A stretch of DNA of 33,094 bases from Amnibacterium sp. (GTDB lineage Bacteria > Actinomycetota > Actinomycetes > Actinomycetales > Microbacteriaceae), in contig NZ_JAODBE010000055.1 in NCBI RefSeq assembly GCF_025463795.1, positions 1-33,094 of the forward strand, given 5' to 3'. Below, in pieces: positions 21,221 through 33,094 of the stretch. A program made the position numbers and the translations under genes. Positions within the stretch are counted from its first letter, which is position 1. The number at the start of each line of letters is the position of its first letter. The notes beneath the pieces were generated by a model that saw only the letters and a program-made list of their open reading frames with translations, was not told where the DNA came from and ran no database searches.

Positions 21221-23158
21221 TCAGCCAGGACCGCCGCCCGTGTCGCGCATGTCGAACCGGTAGGCGTCCGGCACCGGCACGCCCGGGCGGACCTCCCGCC
21301 AGAGGTCGGCGATCGCGTCCTCGCCCTCCCGCAGATCCGGCACCTCCAGGCCCGCTTCGAGCAGCGCGGCGGCCCGCTCCGGCTCGCCGGTGCGGGCGAG
21401 CGCGGTCGCCAGCAGGAAGCCGGTCCTGCCCCGCTCGACCTCCGCCACCCGGGCCACGGCGAGGAGCGCGAGCGCCCGGTCTGCGCTCCCGGCGGCGAGC
21501 AGCGCGGTGACGGCCTCGACGAGCAGGGGCACGCTCGCTCGGTCGAGTGCGCAGGCGGCGTCGTACGCGGCTCCGGCGGCTCCGATGTCGCCGGCGGCGA
21601 GCGCGAGCAGCGCCAGGCCGCGGTGGGCGATCGGGTGCTCGCGCAGGTGGTTCGCGCGCACGTAGGCGTCCGCCGCCTCGGCGGAGCTGCCGTCGGCATG
21701 GGCGATCGCGCCGAGCTGCAGCAGCGTGTCGGCGGTCTCCGGCGCCGACCGGAGCCGTGCTGCCCAGTCGTCGCCACGGACCGTGGACGACGTCCCGTCG
21801 AATCGGCCGGTGTCGAGCAGTCCGGCCCAGGGCCGCTGCTCCTCCCCCATCGAGCCGTGCGGGAACGGCGCACCGGCGTCCCCGATCGGCGCCTCACCCG
21901 CCCGCGCGCGGCGCCGCTCCTCGAGGGCGCCCCAGCCGGATCCGGTGAGCACGGTCCGGTGCGGCGCGCGGGTCCGCATGCCCGCGAGCGCCGCGTCGGC
22001 GCGGGCGAGGTCCTCGAACGCGGGCCCGAGCCGACGTTCGGCATCGGCGACGGCTGACGGAAGATCGGGGCCGAGTGCGACCGCCGGATCGAGCTCGGGC
22101 GCACCGAACGCCTCGGTCCACGCGACCGTCGCGCCGCCGCCGAGCGGCACGTGCTCGAACTGGGTCTGGGCGAGGCCGGACTGGATCTCGAAGTACCGGC
22201 CGCCGCCCTCCGGGTTCAGCCACCGCTGCCAGCGGTCCCCGCCGGGACCCGCTCCCCAGGTGAAGAGCTTCCGGCCGCGCAGCGGCGCCGTCGAGAGCAG
22301 GGCGAGGCCGGGCTCCCCCGGATCGACCGCCGCGATCCAGCGCCGCTGCCCGGGCGCGAGGTCGAAGAAGAAGTCGCGTGAGGCGGGGCTGCGGCTCGGC
22401 CACGTCGCATCCACCCCGCCGTCGTGGGCGGGATCCACCCGGCTGACGCCGCCGTCGTCCTCGGTCCTGAACGCGGTCGTCGCCGGCGCGAGCACCCGCG
22501 TCTCGGACCGCTCACGGACCGCCGCGTTCGTCCACCAGTACATCGGCACCGGGTCCGGTGACGGGTTGCGGACCGTCACGCGCGTGAAGAGCCACGGCGA
22601 CCCGGCCGGCAGCCACGCGTCGATCGTGAAGACGACGCCCCGCAGCCGCTCGAGCTCCCACATCCGGAGGACGGTTCCGCCGTCCGGACCCTCGACGAGC
22701 GCGGCGTGCAACGGGCTGCACGTGGTCGGCGAGTGCCCGCGCGTCCCGATGTTCCACTCCACGCCCCCGGCGAACCATGCGTTCCGCAGCGCGAGGTTCG
22801 CGAACTGGATCGCCGGCGGCGTGTGCACGAGGGACCGTCCGGAGCGCCGATCGGCGAGCTCCCAGAGCCGGCCGCCGAACGACGGCAGGAACACCGCCCG
22901 AAGCCGGTCGTTCTCGAGCACGACGACCGGCAGCTCCTGCTCGGTGCGCACGCGGTCGTAGTCGTCCTGCGCGGTGTAGGGCGAGAACGACGACGGGTGG
23001 CCGTAGCGCGCGCCCGCGACGATCGACTCCGGGACGGGCGGCTCGATGCGGAACGGCGACTGCAGGGGCGGAGCGAGCATCGGGAGCGGGCTCGCCGGCC
23101 CCAGGCGCGCGATCCGCTGCCGCCGGACCGTGACCTCGACCCGCGTCGACCCCGTCAT
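21221..23158 (-). CDS. DUF5107-TPR protein
   Basis: A 645-residue cytosolic protein. Residues about 40-350 match DUF5107 (VVVLENDRLRAVFLPSFGGRLWELADRRSGRSLVH, WFAGGVEWNIGTRGHSPTTCSPLH, GPGGDRWQRWLNPEGGGRYFEIQSGLAQTQFEHVPL), which I take to be a mutarotase-like beta-sandwich. Residues about 480-620 are degenerate TPR helices (LLQLGAIAHADGSSAEAADAYVRANHL, ALLALAAGDIGAAGAAYDAACALD). Carbohydrate binding or turnover is likely but the substrate is unknown. The ATG has GGAAGG 8 nt upstream. It is divergent from a ROK kinase, which fits a sugar-related locus. Confidence 0.85.
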   Translation of the reverse strand: MTGSTRVEVTVRRQRIARLGPASPLPMLAPPLQSPFRIEPPVPESIVAGARYGHPSSFSPYTAQDDYDRVRTEQELPVVVLENDRLRAVFLPSFGGRLWELADRRSGRSLVHTPPAIQFANLALRNAWFAGGVEWNIGTRGHSPTTCSPLHAALVEGPDGGTVLRMWELERLRGVVFTIDAWLPAGSPWLFTRVTVRNPSPDPVPMYWWTNAAVRERSETRVLAPATTAFRTEDDGGVSRVDPAHDGGVDATWPSRSPASRDFFFDLAPGQRRWIAAVDPGEPGLALLSTAPLRGRKLFTWGAGPGGDRWQRWLNPEGGGRYFEIQSGLAQTQFEHVPLGGGATVAWTEAFGAPELDPAVALGPDLPSAVADAERRLGPAFEDLARADAALAGMRTRAPHRTVLTGSGWGALEERRRARAGEAPIGDAGAPFPHGSMGEEQRPWAGLLDTGRFDGTSSTVRGDDWAARLRSAPETADTLLQLGAIAHADGSSAEAADAYVRANHLREHPIAHRGLALLALAAGDIGAAGAAYDAACALDRASVPLLVEAVTALLAAGSADRALALLAVARVAEVERGRTGFLLATALARTGEPERAAALLEAGLEVPDLREGEDAIADLWREVRPGVPVPDAYRFDMRDTGGGPG

Positions 23159-23234
23159 CGCGCACCGCCTTCCCGCCCCGAGTCTTCCGGACGGCCCGGC
23201 GGGACACCCCGAAGTGCGCAGCGCGACCCATCGT

Positions 23235-23240
23235 TACTGT
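23235..23240 (+). promoter_or_regulatory. -10 hexamer of the ROK gene
   Basis: TACTGT matches TANNNT, 25 nt before the ATG. A short leader with GAGGAGG would follow. It lies in the 107-bp divergent region shared with the DUF5107 gene. Confidence 0.4.
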
Positions 23241-23265
23241 GGTGCTCCGGCGCGAGGAGGGTCCC

Positions 23266-24138
23266 ATGGCGGTCGTGTTCGGCATCGACATCGGGGGCAC
23301 GAACATCAAGGCGCGGCTCGTCGGCGCGGGCGACGCGGTGCTGGCGCAGCAGGTCGTGCCGACACCCAGGAACGACCCGGACGGCGTCGCGACCCTCGAC
23401 ACGGTCGCCGAGCTGGTCCGGCGGGCCGGTCGGGTCGACGCGGTCGGTCTGTCGGTGCCCGGCGTGGTCGATGAGGCGTCGGGCACCTGCCGGTACTCGG
23501 TCAACCTCGGCTGGCGGGACCTGCCGGTCGCGCGGCTGCTCACCGAGCGCACCGGCGTCGCCGCGCTCGCGCTGCACGACGTCCGCGCGGGGGCGATCGG
23601 CGAGAAGTGGTCGGGCGCCGGAGCGGGGCGCTCCGGCCCGCTGGCCTTCGTGCCGCTCGGCACCGGCCTCGCGGTCTCCTTGGTCGACGACGACCTGCGG
23701 CGCGTCGGACCGCCGACGGCCGGCGAGATCGGCCACATCCGCCTTCCCCGCGGCCCGTTCGCCGGGCTGGTGGTCGAGGACGTCGCCTCGGCCGGCGGCA
23801 TGGCCCGCCGGGCCGGGTTGCCGGATGCGGAGGCGGTGCTCGCGGCGGCGCGGAGCGGGGAGCCCCTGGCCGCGGCGGTGTGGCAGGACTGCCTCGATCT
23901 CCTCGGCGACGCGCTCACGTGGCTCGTCACGCTCACCGCGCCGACCACCGTCGTGATCGGAGGCGGACTCGCGAACGCGGGCTCGGCGCTGTTCGAGCCT
24001 CTCGCTGCCGCGGTCGCCGCGCAGACGCCGACGTTCCTGCCGCCGGTGGAGCTGCTGCCGGCCCGCCACGGCTCGAGCGCGGCCGCCGTCGGCGCGGCCC
24101 GGCTCGCCCGCGTCGTGCTCACCGGTGACGCGGGCTGA
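23266..24138 (+). CDS. ROK family sugar kinase-like protein
   Basis: A 290-residue ROK protein without the helix-turn-helix of ROK repressors. The phosphate-1 motif is FGIDIGGTNIKARLV (4-18). GLSVPGVVDEASGTCRYSVNLGW covers the ligand and phosphate-2 region, FVPLGTGLAVSLV the adjacent loop, GEIGHIRLP the conserved ExGH, and TTVVIGGGLANAG the adenosine motif. The zinc motif CxCGxxGCxE expected after EIGH is missing (it reads RGPFAGLVVEDVASAGG), as in zinc-free or polyphosphate-using relatives. It probably phosphorylates a sugar at the 6-OH. GAGGAGG lies 5 nt before the ATG. Confidence 0.88.
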   Translation: MAVVFGIDIGGTNIKARLVGAGDAVLAQQVVPTPRNDPDGVATLDTVAELVRRAGRVDAVGLSVPGVVDEASGTCRYSVNLGWRDLPVARLLTERTGVAALALHDVRAGAIGEKWSGAGAGRSGPLAFVPLGTGLAVSLVDDDLRRVGPPTAGEIGHIRLPRGPFAGLVVEDVASAGGMARRAGLPDAEAVLAAARSGEPLAAAVWQDCLDLLGDALTWLVTLTAPTTVVIGGGLANAGSALFEPLAAAVAAQTPTFLPPVELLPARHGSSAAAVGAARLARVVLTGDAG

Positions 24139-24144
24139 CGCCGA

Positions 24145-25677
24145 TCAGCGCGCCGCACGCTCCAGCACGAGCTCCCGCACGCGGGCGGCGTCGGCCTGCC
24201 CGCGCATCGCCTTCATCACCGCGCCGATGACCGCGCCTGCGGCCTGCACCTTGCCGTCCCGGATCTTCTGCAGCACGTCCGGCTGCGCGGCGAGCGCCTC
24301 GTCGATGGCCGCGGTGAGCGCCGTGTCGTCCGAGACGACCGCGAGACCCCGCGCCTTGACGACCTCCTCCGGCGATCCCTCGCCGGCGACGACGCCCTCG
24401 AGCACCTGCCGGGCGAGCCGGTCGGTCAGGTCGCCGTTCTCGACGAGGGCGATGAGCTCCGAGACGTGCAGCGGCGAGACGAGCGTGCCGGCCTCGACGC
24501 CGCGCGAGTTCGCGATGCGGAGGATCTCGCCCAGCCACCACTTGCGGGCCTGCGCCGGCGCCGCGCCCTTCCCGACGGTCTCCTCGAGCTCGACGAGCAG
24601 GTTCGCGTTGACGAGATCGCGGAACTCCGACTCGGTGAAGCCGTAGTCGGCCTGGAGCCGGCGCCGGAACTGCGTCGGCGTCTCCGGCAGCGCGGCCCGG
24701 AGCTCGGCGATCAGCTCGGCCGACGGCTGGATCGGCAGCAGGTCGGGCTCCGGGAAGTACCGGTAGTCGTCCGCGTCGGACTTCGGCCGGCCGGCCGACG
24801 TCGTGCCGGTGTCCTCGTGCCAGTGCCGGGTCTCCTGCACGATGGTGCCGCCGGCCTCGAGGATCGCGGCCTGGCGCCGGATCTCGTAGCGCACGGCCCG
24901 CTCGACGGAGCGGAGGCTGTTCACGTTCTTCGTCTCGGTGCGGGTGCCGAACCGCTCCCGACCGCGCGGCCGCAGGGACACGTTCGCGTCGCAGCGCAGG
25001 TTGCCGCGCTCCATGCGCGCCTCCGAGATGCCGAGCGAGCGGACGATGTCGCGGATGGTCGCGACGTACGCCTTCGCGAGCTGCGGCGCGGCCGCGCCAG
25101 CGCCCACGATCGGCTTCGTGACGATCTCGACGAGCGGAACGCCGGCCCGGTTGTAGTCGACGAGGGACCAATCGGCGCCCTGGATGCGGCCGGTCGCGCC
25201 GCCGACGTGGGTGAGCTTGCCGGCGTCCTCCTCCATGTGGGCGCGCTCGATCGGCACCGTCCACGTGGTGCCGTCCTCGAGCTCGACCTCGACGGATCCG
25301 TCGAACGCGATCGGCTCGTCGTACTGGCTGATCTGGTAGTTCTTGCCGAGGTCGGGGTAGAAGTAGTTCTTCCGCGCGAACCGGCACGTCTCGGCGATGG
25401 AGCAGCCGAGCGCGAGGCCGAGCGAGATCGAGTACCGAACGGCCTGGGCGTTCACGACCGGCAACGAGCCGGGCAGCCCCATGTCGACCGGAGCGACCAT
25501 CGTGTTCGGCTCCACGGATCCGCTGTCCGCGGCGGCGGGGTTCGGCGCGGCGGAGAACATCTTCGTGCGGGTCGAGAGCTCGACGTGCACCTCGAAGCCG
25601 AGCACCGGTTCGTACTTCGCCAGTGCCTCGTCGTAGTCCAGGAGCGCGTCGCTCGCGAAGGCGGTGCCGTCGGCCAC
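24145..25677 (-). CDS. gatB: Aspartyl/glutamyl-tRNA amidotransferase subunit B
   Basis: A 510-residue GatB, the kinase/amidotransfer subunit that phosphorylates and amidates Glu-tRNA(Gln) or Asp-tRNA(Asn). Conserved blocks are [82 protein letters not shown] and [18 protein letters not shown]. The C-terminal YqeY-like tail domain is [43 protein letters not shown] at 25677 overlaps the gatA TAG by one base (TAGTG), with GGGGGGA upstream. It is the third gene of the gatCAB operon. Confidence 0.97.
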   Translation of the reverse strand: MADGTAFASDALLDYDEALAKYEPVLGFEVHVELSTRTKMFSAAPNPAAADSGSVEPNTMVAPVDMGLPGSLPVVNAQAVRYSISLGLALGCSIAETCRFARKNYFYPDLGKNYQISQYDEPIAFDGSVEVELEDGTTWTVPIERAHMEEDAGKLTHVGGATGRIQGADWSLVDYNRAGVPLVEIVTKPIVGAGAAAPQLAKAYVATIRDIVRSLGISEARMERGNLRCDANVSLRPRGRERFGTRTETKNVNSLRSVERAVRYEIRRQAAILEAGGTIVQETRHWHEDTGTTSAGRPKSDADDYRYFPEPDLLPIQPSAELIAELRAALPETPTQFRRRLQADYGFTESEFRDLVNANLLVELEETVGKGAAPAQARKWWLGEILRIANSRGVEAGTLVSPLHVSELIALVENGDLTDRLARQVLEGVVAGEGSPEEVVKARGLAVVSDDTALTAAIDEALAAQPDVLQKIRDGKVQAAGAVIGAVMKAMRGQADAARVRELVLERAAR

Positions 25678-27281
25678 TAGAGGGTCCCCCCGTCGGGTTC
25701 GGTGCCGTACCCGGGTGCGGGTGCGGTGCCGGGCGTCGTGCGGATGCGGTCGGATCGCGAGGCGGCCGAGCCCAGCGCGGGCGCCTGCGCGAGGAGCGGG
25801 CCGCCCCACTCCCGTTCGAGGATCGCCTCGAGCGTCGCGCCGACGCGGTAGAGCCTGGCGTCCTCGCGGAGCGGCGCCATCACCTGGAGGCCGACCGGCA
25901 GGCCGTCCTCGGGGGCGAGGCCGATGGGCATGCCGAGACCCGGCACCCCGGCGAGGTTCGCGGGGATGGTCGTGATGTCGTTCAGGTACATGGCGAGCGG
26001 GTCGTCGATCTTCTCGCCCAGCCGGAACGCGGTGGTGGGCGCCGAGGGCGAGACGAGCACGTCGGCCTGCGTGAAGCACGCGTCGAAGTCGCGCTGCACG
26101 AGGGTGCGGACCTGCTGCGCGCTGCCGTAGTACGCGTCGTAGTACCCGGCGGAGAGCGCGTAGGTGCCGAGGATGATGCGGCGCTTGACCTCGGGGCCGA
26201 AGCCCGCCTCGCGGGACAGGGCCGTGACCTGCTCGACGGTCGAGCCGCCCGGGTCGACGCGCAGGCCGAAGCGGACGGCGTCGTACTTCGCGAGGTTGCT
26301 CGACGCCTCCGCGGGCAGGATCAGGTAGTAGGCGGCGAGGGCGTACTCGAAGTGCGGTGCCTGCACCTCGACGATGTCCGCCCCGGCTTCGGCCATGCGC
26401 TTCAGCGCCTCGCCGAAGCGCTGCCGCACCCCGGCCTGGAACCCGGATCCGTCGAGCTGGTGCACGACACCGACCTTGAGCCCGGCGAGCGAGCCGGAGG
26501 CGGCGCCCTCCCTCGCGGCGTCGGCGAACGACGGCCAGCGCTCGTCGAGGCTCGTGGCGTCGTTGGGGTCGTGGCCGCCGATCACGTCGTGGATGAGCGC
26601 CGCGTCGAGCACGCTGCGCGAGACGGGGCCGACCTGGTCGAGCGACGAGGCGAGGGCGATGGCCCCGAACCGGGAGACGCCGCCGTAGGTGGGCTTCACG
26701 CCGACCGTGCCGGTGACGGCGGCGGGCTGGCGGATCGAGCCGCCCGTGTCACTGCCCAGGGCGACGGGCGCCTCGAACGCGGCGACCGCGGCCGCCGACC
26801 CGCCGCCGGAGCCGCCAGGGATGCGGGTGAGGTCCCACGGGTTGCGGCTCGGCCCGTACGCGGAGTGCTCGGTGGAGGAGCCCATCGCGAACTCGTCCAT
26901 GTTCGTCTTGCCGAGCGGGATGAGCCCTGCGGCGCGGAGCCGGGCGACGGGCGTCGCGTCGTACGGCGGGATCCAGCCCTCGAGGATGCGGGAGCCCGCG
27001 GTGGAGGGCATGTCGCTCGTGCAGAGCACGTCCTTGATCGCGATGGGCACGCCGGCGAGCGGGCCCGGCGCGGTCCCGTCGGCGCGCTGCCGGTCGATCT
27101 CCGCCGCGCGGACGAGGGCGTCGTCGCCGGCGACGTGGAGGTAGGCGTGCACGTCGGCGTCGACGTCGCCGATCCGGTCGAGGTGGGCCTGGGTCGCCTC
27201 GACGCTCGAGACCTCACCGGCGGCGAGCGCCTCGGCGAGCCGGGCGGCGCTCCAGCGGACGAGTTCGCGCTCCGCGGCCAT
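25677..27281 (-). CDS. gatA: Aspartyl/glutamyl-tRNA amidotransferase subunit A
   Basis: A 534-residue amidase that releases ammonia from glutamine for the GatB reaction. The amidase-signature triad is K83 (AIKDVL), S158 ([16 protein letters not shown]) and S182 ([12 protein letters not shown]). The substrate-proximal [20 protein letters not shown] is present. It is longer than usual because of a Pro/Gly/Thr-rich tail of about 25 residues after LLAQAPALG. The ATG immediately follows the gatC TAG, with GAGGAG 6 nt upstream. Confidence 0.97.
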   Translation of the reverse strand: MAAERELVRWSAARLAEALAAGEVSSVEATQAHLDRIGDVDADVHAYLHVAGDDALVRAAEIDRQRADGTAPGPLAGVPIAIKDVLCTSDMPSTAGSRILEGWIPPYDATPVARLRAAGLIPLGKTNMDEFAMGSSTEHSAYGPSRNPWDLTRIPGGSGGGSAAAVAAFEAPVALGSDTGGSIRQPAAVTGTVGVKPTYGGVSRFGAIALASSLDQVGPVSRSVLDAALIHDVIGGHDPNDATSLDERWPSFADAAREGAASGSLAGLKVGVVHQLDGSGFQAGVRQRFGEALKRMAEAGADIVEVQAPHFEYALAAYYLILPAEASSNLAKYDAVRFGLRVDPGGSTVEQVTALSREAGFGPEVKRRIILGTYALSAGYYDAYYGSAQQVRTLVQRDFDACFTQADVLVSPSAPTTAFRLGEKIDDPLAMYLNDITTIPANLAGVPGLGMPIGLAPEDGLPVGLQVMAPLREDARLYRVGATLEAILEREWGGPLLAQAPALGSAASRSDRIRTTPGTAPAPGYGTEPDGGTL

Positions 27282-27599
27282 CTACTGCTCCTCGCCGAGG
27301 ATGGCGGGCACCCGGAACCGGCCGTCGCTCGCGTCCGGCGCCCCGGAGAGCACCTGCTGCTGCGTGAGCACCGCACCGGGCACGTCGGGCCGGAGCACGT
27401 TCACGAGCGGCACCGGGTGGCTCGTCGCCGGCACGTCGGGCGTCGCCACCTCGCGCACCTTCGCGACGGAGTCGACGATCTGGGTGAGCTCCCCCGCGAG
27501 GTGCTCGATCTCCTCGGGGGTCAGTGCGATTCGGGCGAGGCCGGCGAGGTGCTGGACGTCGGCGGCGGTGATCACCACCGGTTCGGGCGCGTCGGTCAT
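27282..27599 (-). CDS. gatC: Aspartyl/glutamyl-tRNA amidotransferase subunit C
   Basis: A 105-residue GatC, which wraps GatA and GatB and stabilises the complex. The signature is ITAADVQHLAGLARIALTPEEIEHLAGELTQIVDSVAKVREV, followed by PLVNVLRPDVPG and a C-terminal GRFRVPAILGE. It is the first gene of gatCAB. The ATG has no Shine-Dalgarno sequence but TAGAAT exactly 7 nt upstream, pointing to leaderless translation. Confidence 0.96.
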   Translation of the reverse strand: MTDAPEPVVITAADVQHLAGLARIALTPEEIEHLAGELTQIVDSVAKVREVATPDVPATSHPVPLVNVLRPDVPGAVLTQQQVLSGAPDASDGRFRVPAILGEEQ

Positions 27600-27606
27600 G
27601 GGATCG

Positions 27607-27612
27607 ATTCTA
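27607..27612 (-). promoter_or_regulatory. -10 hexamer for leaderless gatCAB mRNA
   Basis: Minus-strand TAGAAT, CGATCCC, ATG. This is the best match of the window's leaderless set and lies in the 38-bp gap after the preceding gene. Confidence 0.6.
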
Positions 27613-27637
27613 GGAAGGCGGCCCGCCCCGCCCCGCC

Positions 27638-28900
27638 TCAGCGGGCGAGGGCGAGGGTGCCGGACGTGCGATCGGTGCCGGCGGTCACGTCGCTGCCCCG
27701 GCCGATCCCGACGAGCGCGAGGTTGCGCATCGCCTCGCTCCCGGGCGCGAAGTAGCCGTTGTGGCCCACCGCCGACCCGAGGTTCAGGTGGGTGAGCGGA
27801 TCCACTCCTCCCGAGGTGCCGAGCGGCGTCGCGCCGTAGGAGGGCGCGGCCGGGTCGCTGCCGAAGAACCCGCTCGTCGCGATGCCGTCCCAGACGGCCT
27901 GGCCGACGAACACGTCGCCGGCGGGCACCGAGAGCTGGTGCACCGACTGCGCCGGGCTGCCCGGCGCACCGACCATCGCGAGTGCGTCGGCCGAGAACGC
28001 GTGGTTCTGCAGCGCGAGCAGCGCTGCCGTGGCGCCGTAGGAGTGCGCGAGCACCGCGGTGTACGGCCTCGAGGCCGGACGGGCGGCGTTCAGGCCGTTC
28101 ACCGCATCCGTGAGCCGCGCCGCCCCGATCTGGGCGAGGCCGAAGCTCGCGACGGTGAAGACGTTCGGCGTGCGGTAGCCGATCCACGACACCACGGCAC
28201 TCGCGCGGGAGTCGTCGAACCGGTGCAGCCACTGCTGCTGCTGCGACTGGATCGAAGCGGCCGTGCTCGTCCAGTCGACCATCTGGTCGACGACCGTGAA
28301 GTACATCCCCGGAACCAGGAAGTCGACGTAGTCCGCGGTCTGCACGTCGCCGATCGCGATCGCGGCGCGGTCGCCGTTCGTCGGATCGAGGGCGAGCAGC
28401 GACCGGGCCGGGCCGCCCGGCGCCCGCTGCAGCGCGAGCCGCACCTGCTCGAGGGTGCGCAGCCGCTCGGCCAGGAACTGCGACTCGCCCCGGCCGGAGC
28501 CGGCGCCGATACGGGCGCGGGCGCTCGCCAGGTCGGCGGCGAGCACCGCCCGGTTCGCCACGTCCCGCACCGGGTAGGGCACGCCCTCGAGGTTGCCGAC
28601 CACTCCGGGCGCGGCGGCGAGCAGCACCGACCGGGTGGTGGGCGCGAGGCCGGCCCACCACAGGGCGGTGCGGGCCGGATCGGGGGCCACGTCCTCGAAG
28701 GCGGCGAGGTGCGGCACGAGCGCCCGGACCGCGGCGGCGGCGCCCGTCGGGCGCTCGGCGGCGGCCGTCAGCAGGCCGAGGTCGTGCTGCACGACCGTGC
28801 GGTCCGGTGCCCGGTACGGATCGGTCGCGGCCTTCGGCACGGCGACGGCGCCCATCGTGAGCAGGGCCGCTCCGAGGAGCACGAGGACGCGCATGATCAT
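27638..28900 (-). CDS. Exported alpha/beta hydrolase, DUF1023 type
   Basis: A 420-residue protein with a signal peptide (about 1-25, MRVLVLLGAALLTMGAVA). A helical N-terminal region (40-165) includes GNLEGVPYPVRDVANRAVL, typical of actinobacterial DUF1023 hydrolases. The hydrolase core has AIAIGDVQTADYVDFLVPGM, VVSWIGYRTP and nucleophile S287 in LAHSYGATAA; D336 or nearby and H380 (VGHNGYF) could complete the triad. The first Gly of GxSxG is Ala. The substrate is unknown. ATG at 28900 has a GGGGG run 4 nt before; ATG at 28894 is an alternative. Confidence 0.85.
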   Translation of the reverse strand: MIMRVLVLLGAALLTMGAVAVPKAATDPYRAPDRTVVQHDLGLLTAAAERPTGAAAAVRALVPHLAAFEDVAPDPARTALWWAGLAPTTRSVLLAAAPGVVGNLEGVPYPVRDVANRAVLAADLASARARIGAGSGRGESQFLAERLRTLEQVRLALQRAPGGPARSLLALDPTNGDRAAIAIGDVQTADYVDFLVPGMYFTVVDQMVDWTSTAASIQSQQQQWLHRFDDSRASAVVSWIGYRTPNVFTVASFGLAQIGAARLTDAVNGLNAARPASRPYTAVLAHSYGATAALLALQNHAFSADALAMVGAPGSPAQSVHQLSVPAGDVFVGQAVWDGIATSGFFGSDPAAPSYGATPLGTSGGVDPLTHLNLGSAVGHNGYFAPGSEAMRNLALVGIGRGSDVTAGTDRTSGTLALAR

Positions 28901-28957
28901 GCGTCCCCCTTCCCCCGACTGCACACCGCGGACCGGCCCCTGCCACGGCGTGCCCCC

Positions 28958-28963
28958 AGAGTA
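28958..28963 (-). promoter_or_regulatory. -10 hexamer of the DUF1023-type gene
   Basis: Minus-strand TACTCT with an expected start near 28951, leaving an approximately 50-nt leader. An inverted repeat (28988-29012) lies just upstream of the -35 position. Confidence 0.4.
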
Positions 28964-28987
28964 GGGGCCGATTCGCAGGACTCGCCA

Positions 28988-29012
28988 TACCCCGGCGGAC
29001 ACGATCGGGGTA
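28988..29012. promoter_or_regulatory. Inverted repeat TACCCCG-N11-CGGGGTA
   Basis: A perfect 7-bp inverted repeat with an 11-bp spacer in the 144-bp gap between ligA and the DUF1023-type gene. It could be the ligA terminator (33 nt past the stop, no U-tract) or a regulator site centred near -49 of the downstream promoter. Confidence 0.4.
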
Positions 29013-29044
29013 CGTTCCCGCGCGCCGCGGCGAGGGCGCGCCCC

Positions 29045-32650
<3,606 letters not shown>

Positions 32651-33094
32651 TCAGGGAAGGGCGGCGGCGAGGCGCGGGAGGGCGGCCAGGAGGGCGTCGA
32701 CGTCGGCCTCGGACGACGTGTGGCCGAAGGTGATCCGCAGGGCGCCGCGGGCCTCGTCGGCCGGGAGGCCCATGGCGAGCAGCACCGGTGAGATGCGGGC
32801 GACACCGGCGAGGCACGCGGAGCCCGTGCTCACCGACACGCCGGCCGCGTCGAGGAGGAGGAGCAGGTCCTCGCCGTCGGCGCCGGGGACGGTCACGTGG
32901 AGGTTGCCGGGCAGCCGCGCGCCGGGCGCCGCCGGATCCGCGCCGCGCACGACGGCGCCGGGCAGCCCTGCGACGAGACCGGACAGCGCGCGGTCCCGCA
33001 ACCGGGCTGCGCGGACCGACTCGGCGTCGAGGTCGGCCACGGCCTCCTCGGCGGCCGCGACGAAGGCGACCGCGAGCGGCACCGCGACCGTGCC
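32651..33094 (-). CDS. Cysteine desulfurase (NifS/IscS-like), partial
   Basis: The C-terminal 147 residues of a PLP-dependent aminotransferase-V enzyme; the start lies beyond the window. GTVAVPLAVAFVAAAEEA corresponds to the GT-NV segment after the PLP lysine. SVSTGSACLAG carries the catalytic persulfide cysteine. ALRITFGHTSSEADVDALLAALPRL is the standard C-terminal helix region. It lies 88 bp upstream of mnmA on the same strand, so it probably feeds sulfur to MnmA; general Fe-S roles are not excluded. Lacking the N-terminal part, the subgroup (NifS vs IscS) cannot be fixed. Confidence 0.92.
   Translation of the reverse strand, partial: GTVAVPLAVAFVAAAEEAVADLDAESVRAARLRDRALSGLVAGLPGAVVRGADPAAPGARLPGNLHVTVPGADGEDLLLLLDAAGVSVSTGSACLAGVARISPVLLAMGLPADEARGALRITFGHTSSEADVDALLAALPRLAAALP

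Noticed and set aside
25623-27755. A 710-codon plus-strand frame opposite gatA and gatC
   Set aside because: Antisense of unmistakable gatA and gatC.

Overview
The window is about 33 kb of very GC-rich (visibly above 70% G+C), densely packed chromosome from an actinobacterium. I infer a member of the Micrococcales, probably Microbacteriaceae. The basis is the run cysteine desulfurase - mnmA - ligA - gatCAB, the actinobacterial families DUF3072, DUF3097, FBP-type zinc finger and DUF4349, frequent GTG starts, and many 4-bp ATGA/GTGA stop-start overlaps. I see no tRNA, rRNA, CRISPR array, insertion sequence or phage gene. This reads as ordinary chromosome with a variable left two thirds and a conserved housekeeping right third.

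Layout. 1-4.7 kb: DUF3072 protein, HAD hydrolase divergent from a YfcE-like phosphoesterase, DUF3097 protein with a TOPRIM-like core, a uronate-dehydrogenase-like SDR coupled to a DUF72 protein, and a VOC protein. 4.7-6.6 kb: a two-gene cytosine salvage operon, an NCS1 permease followed by a yeast-Fcy1-type cytosine deaminase. 6.7-9.6 kb: a phytoene-desaturase-like FAD oxidoreductase preceded by an 11-codon overlapping leader ORF, a small GNAT, an FBP zinc-finger protein (EF-G-binding family) and an unknown protein. 9.6-13.3 kb: an HemK/RsmC-like methyltransferase with a long hairpin-bearing leader, then a VOC protein divergent from a stress-type SDR, with an operator-like repeat between them. 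13.4-15.9 kb: an exported lipoprotein hydrolase, a six-cysteine secreted protein with a GH25-like acid pair, and a possible small membrane protein. 15.9-18.7 kb: a coupled operon DUF1345 - GNAT - GrpB - membrane EEP protein. 18.9-20.8 kb: an overlapping triad of DUF4349 lipoprotein, ECF-type sigma factor and a one-TM protein. 20.9-24.1 kb: PRC-barrel protein, DUF5107-TPR protein and a divergent ROK kinase. 24.1-33.1 kb, all minus strand: gatB, gatA, gatC, a DUF1023-type exported hydrolase, ligA, mnmA and the C-terminal part of a cysteine desulfurase cut by the window end.

Two points stand out. First, six transcription-unit first genes (DUF3072, DUF3097, NCS1 permease, gatC, ligA, mnmA) carry a TANNNT -10 hexamer exactly 6 or 7 nt before the start codon, which is the signature of leaderless mRNAs. 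Second, the DUF4349 lipoprotein - sigma factor - one-TM protein triad looks like a self-contained cell-surface signalling unit without a recognisable zinc anti-sigma domain. No wholly new system is proven here. The triad, the TOPRIM-like DUF3097 protein, the leader-peptide arrangement and several intergenic inverted repeats are the best leads.
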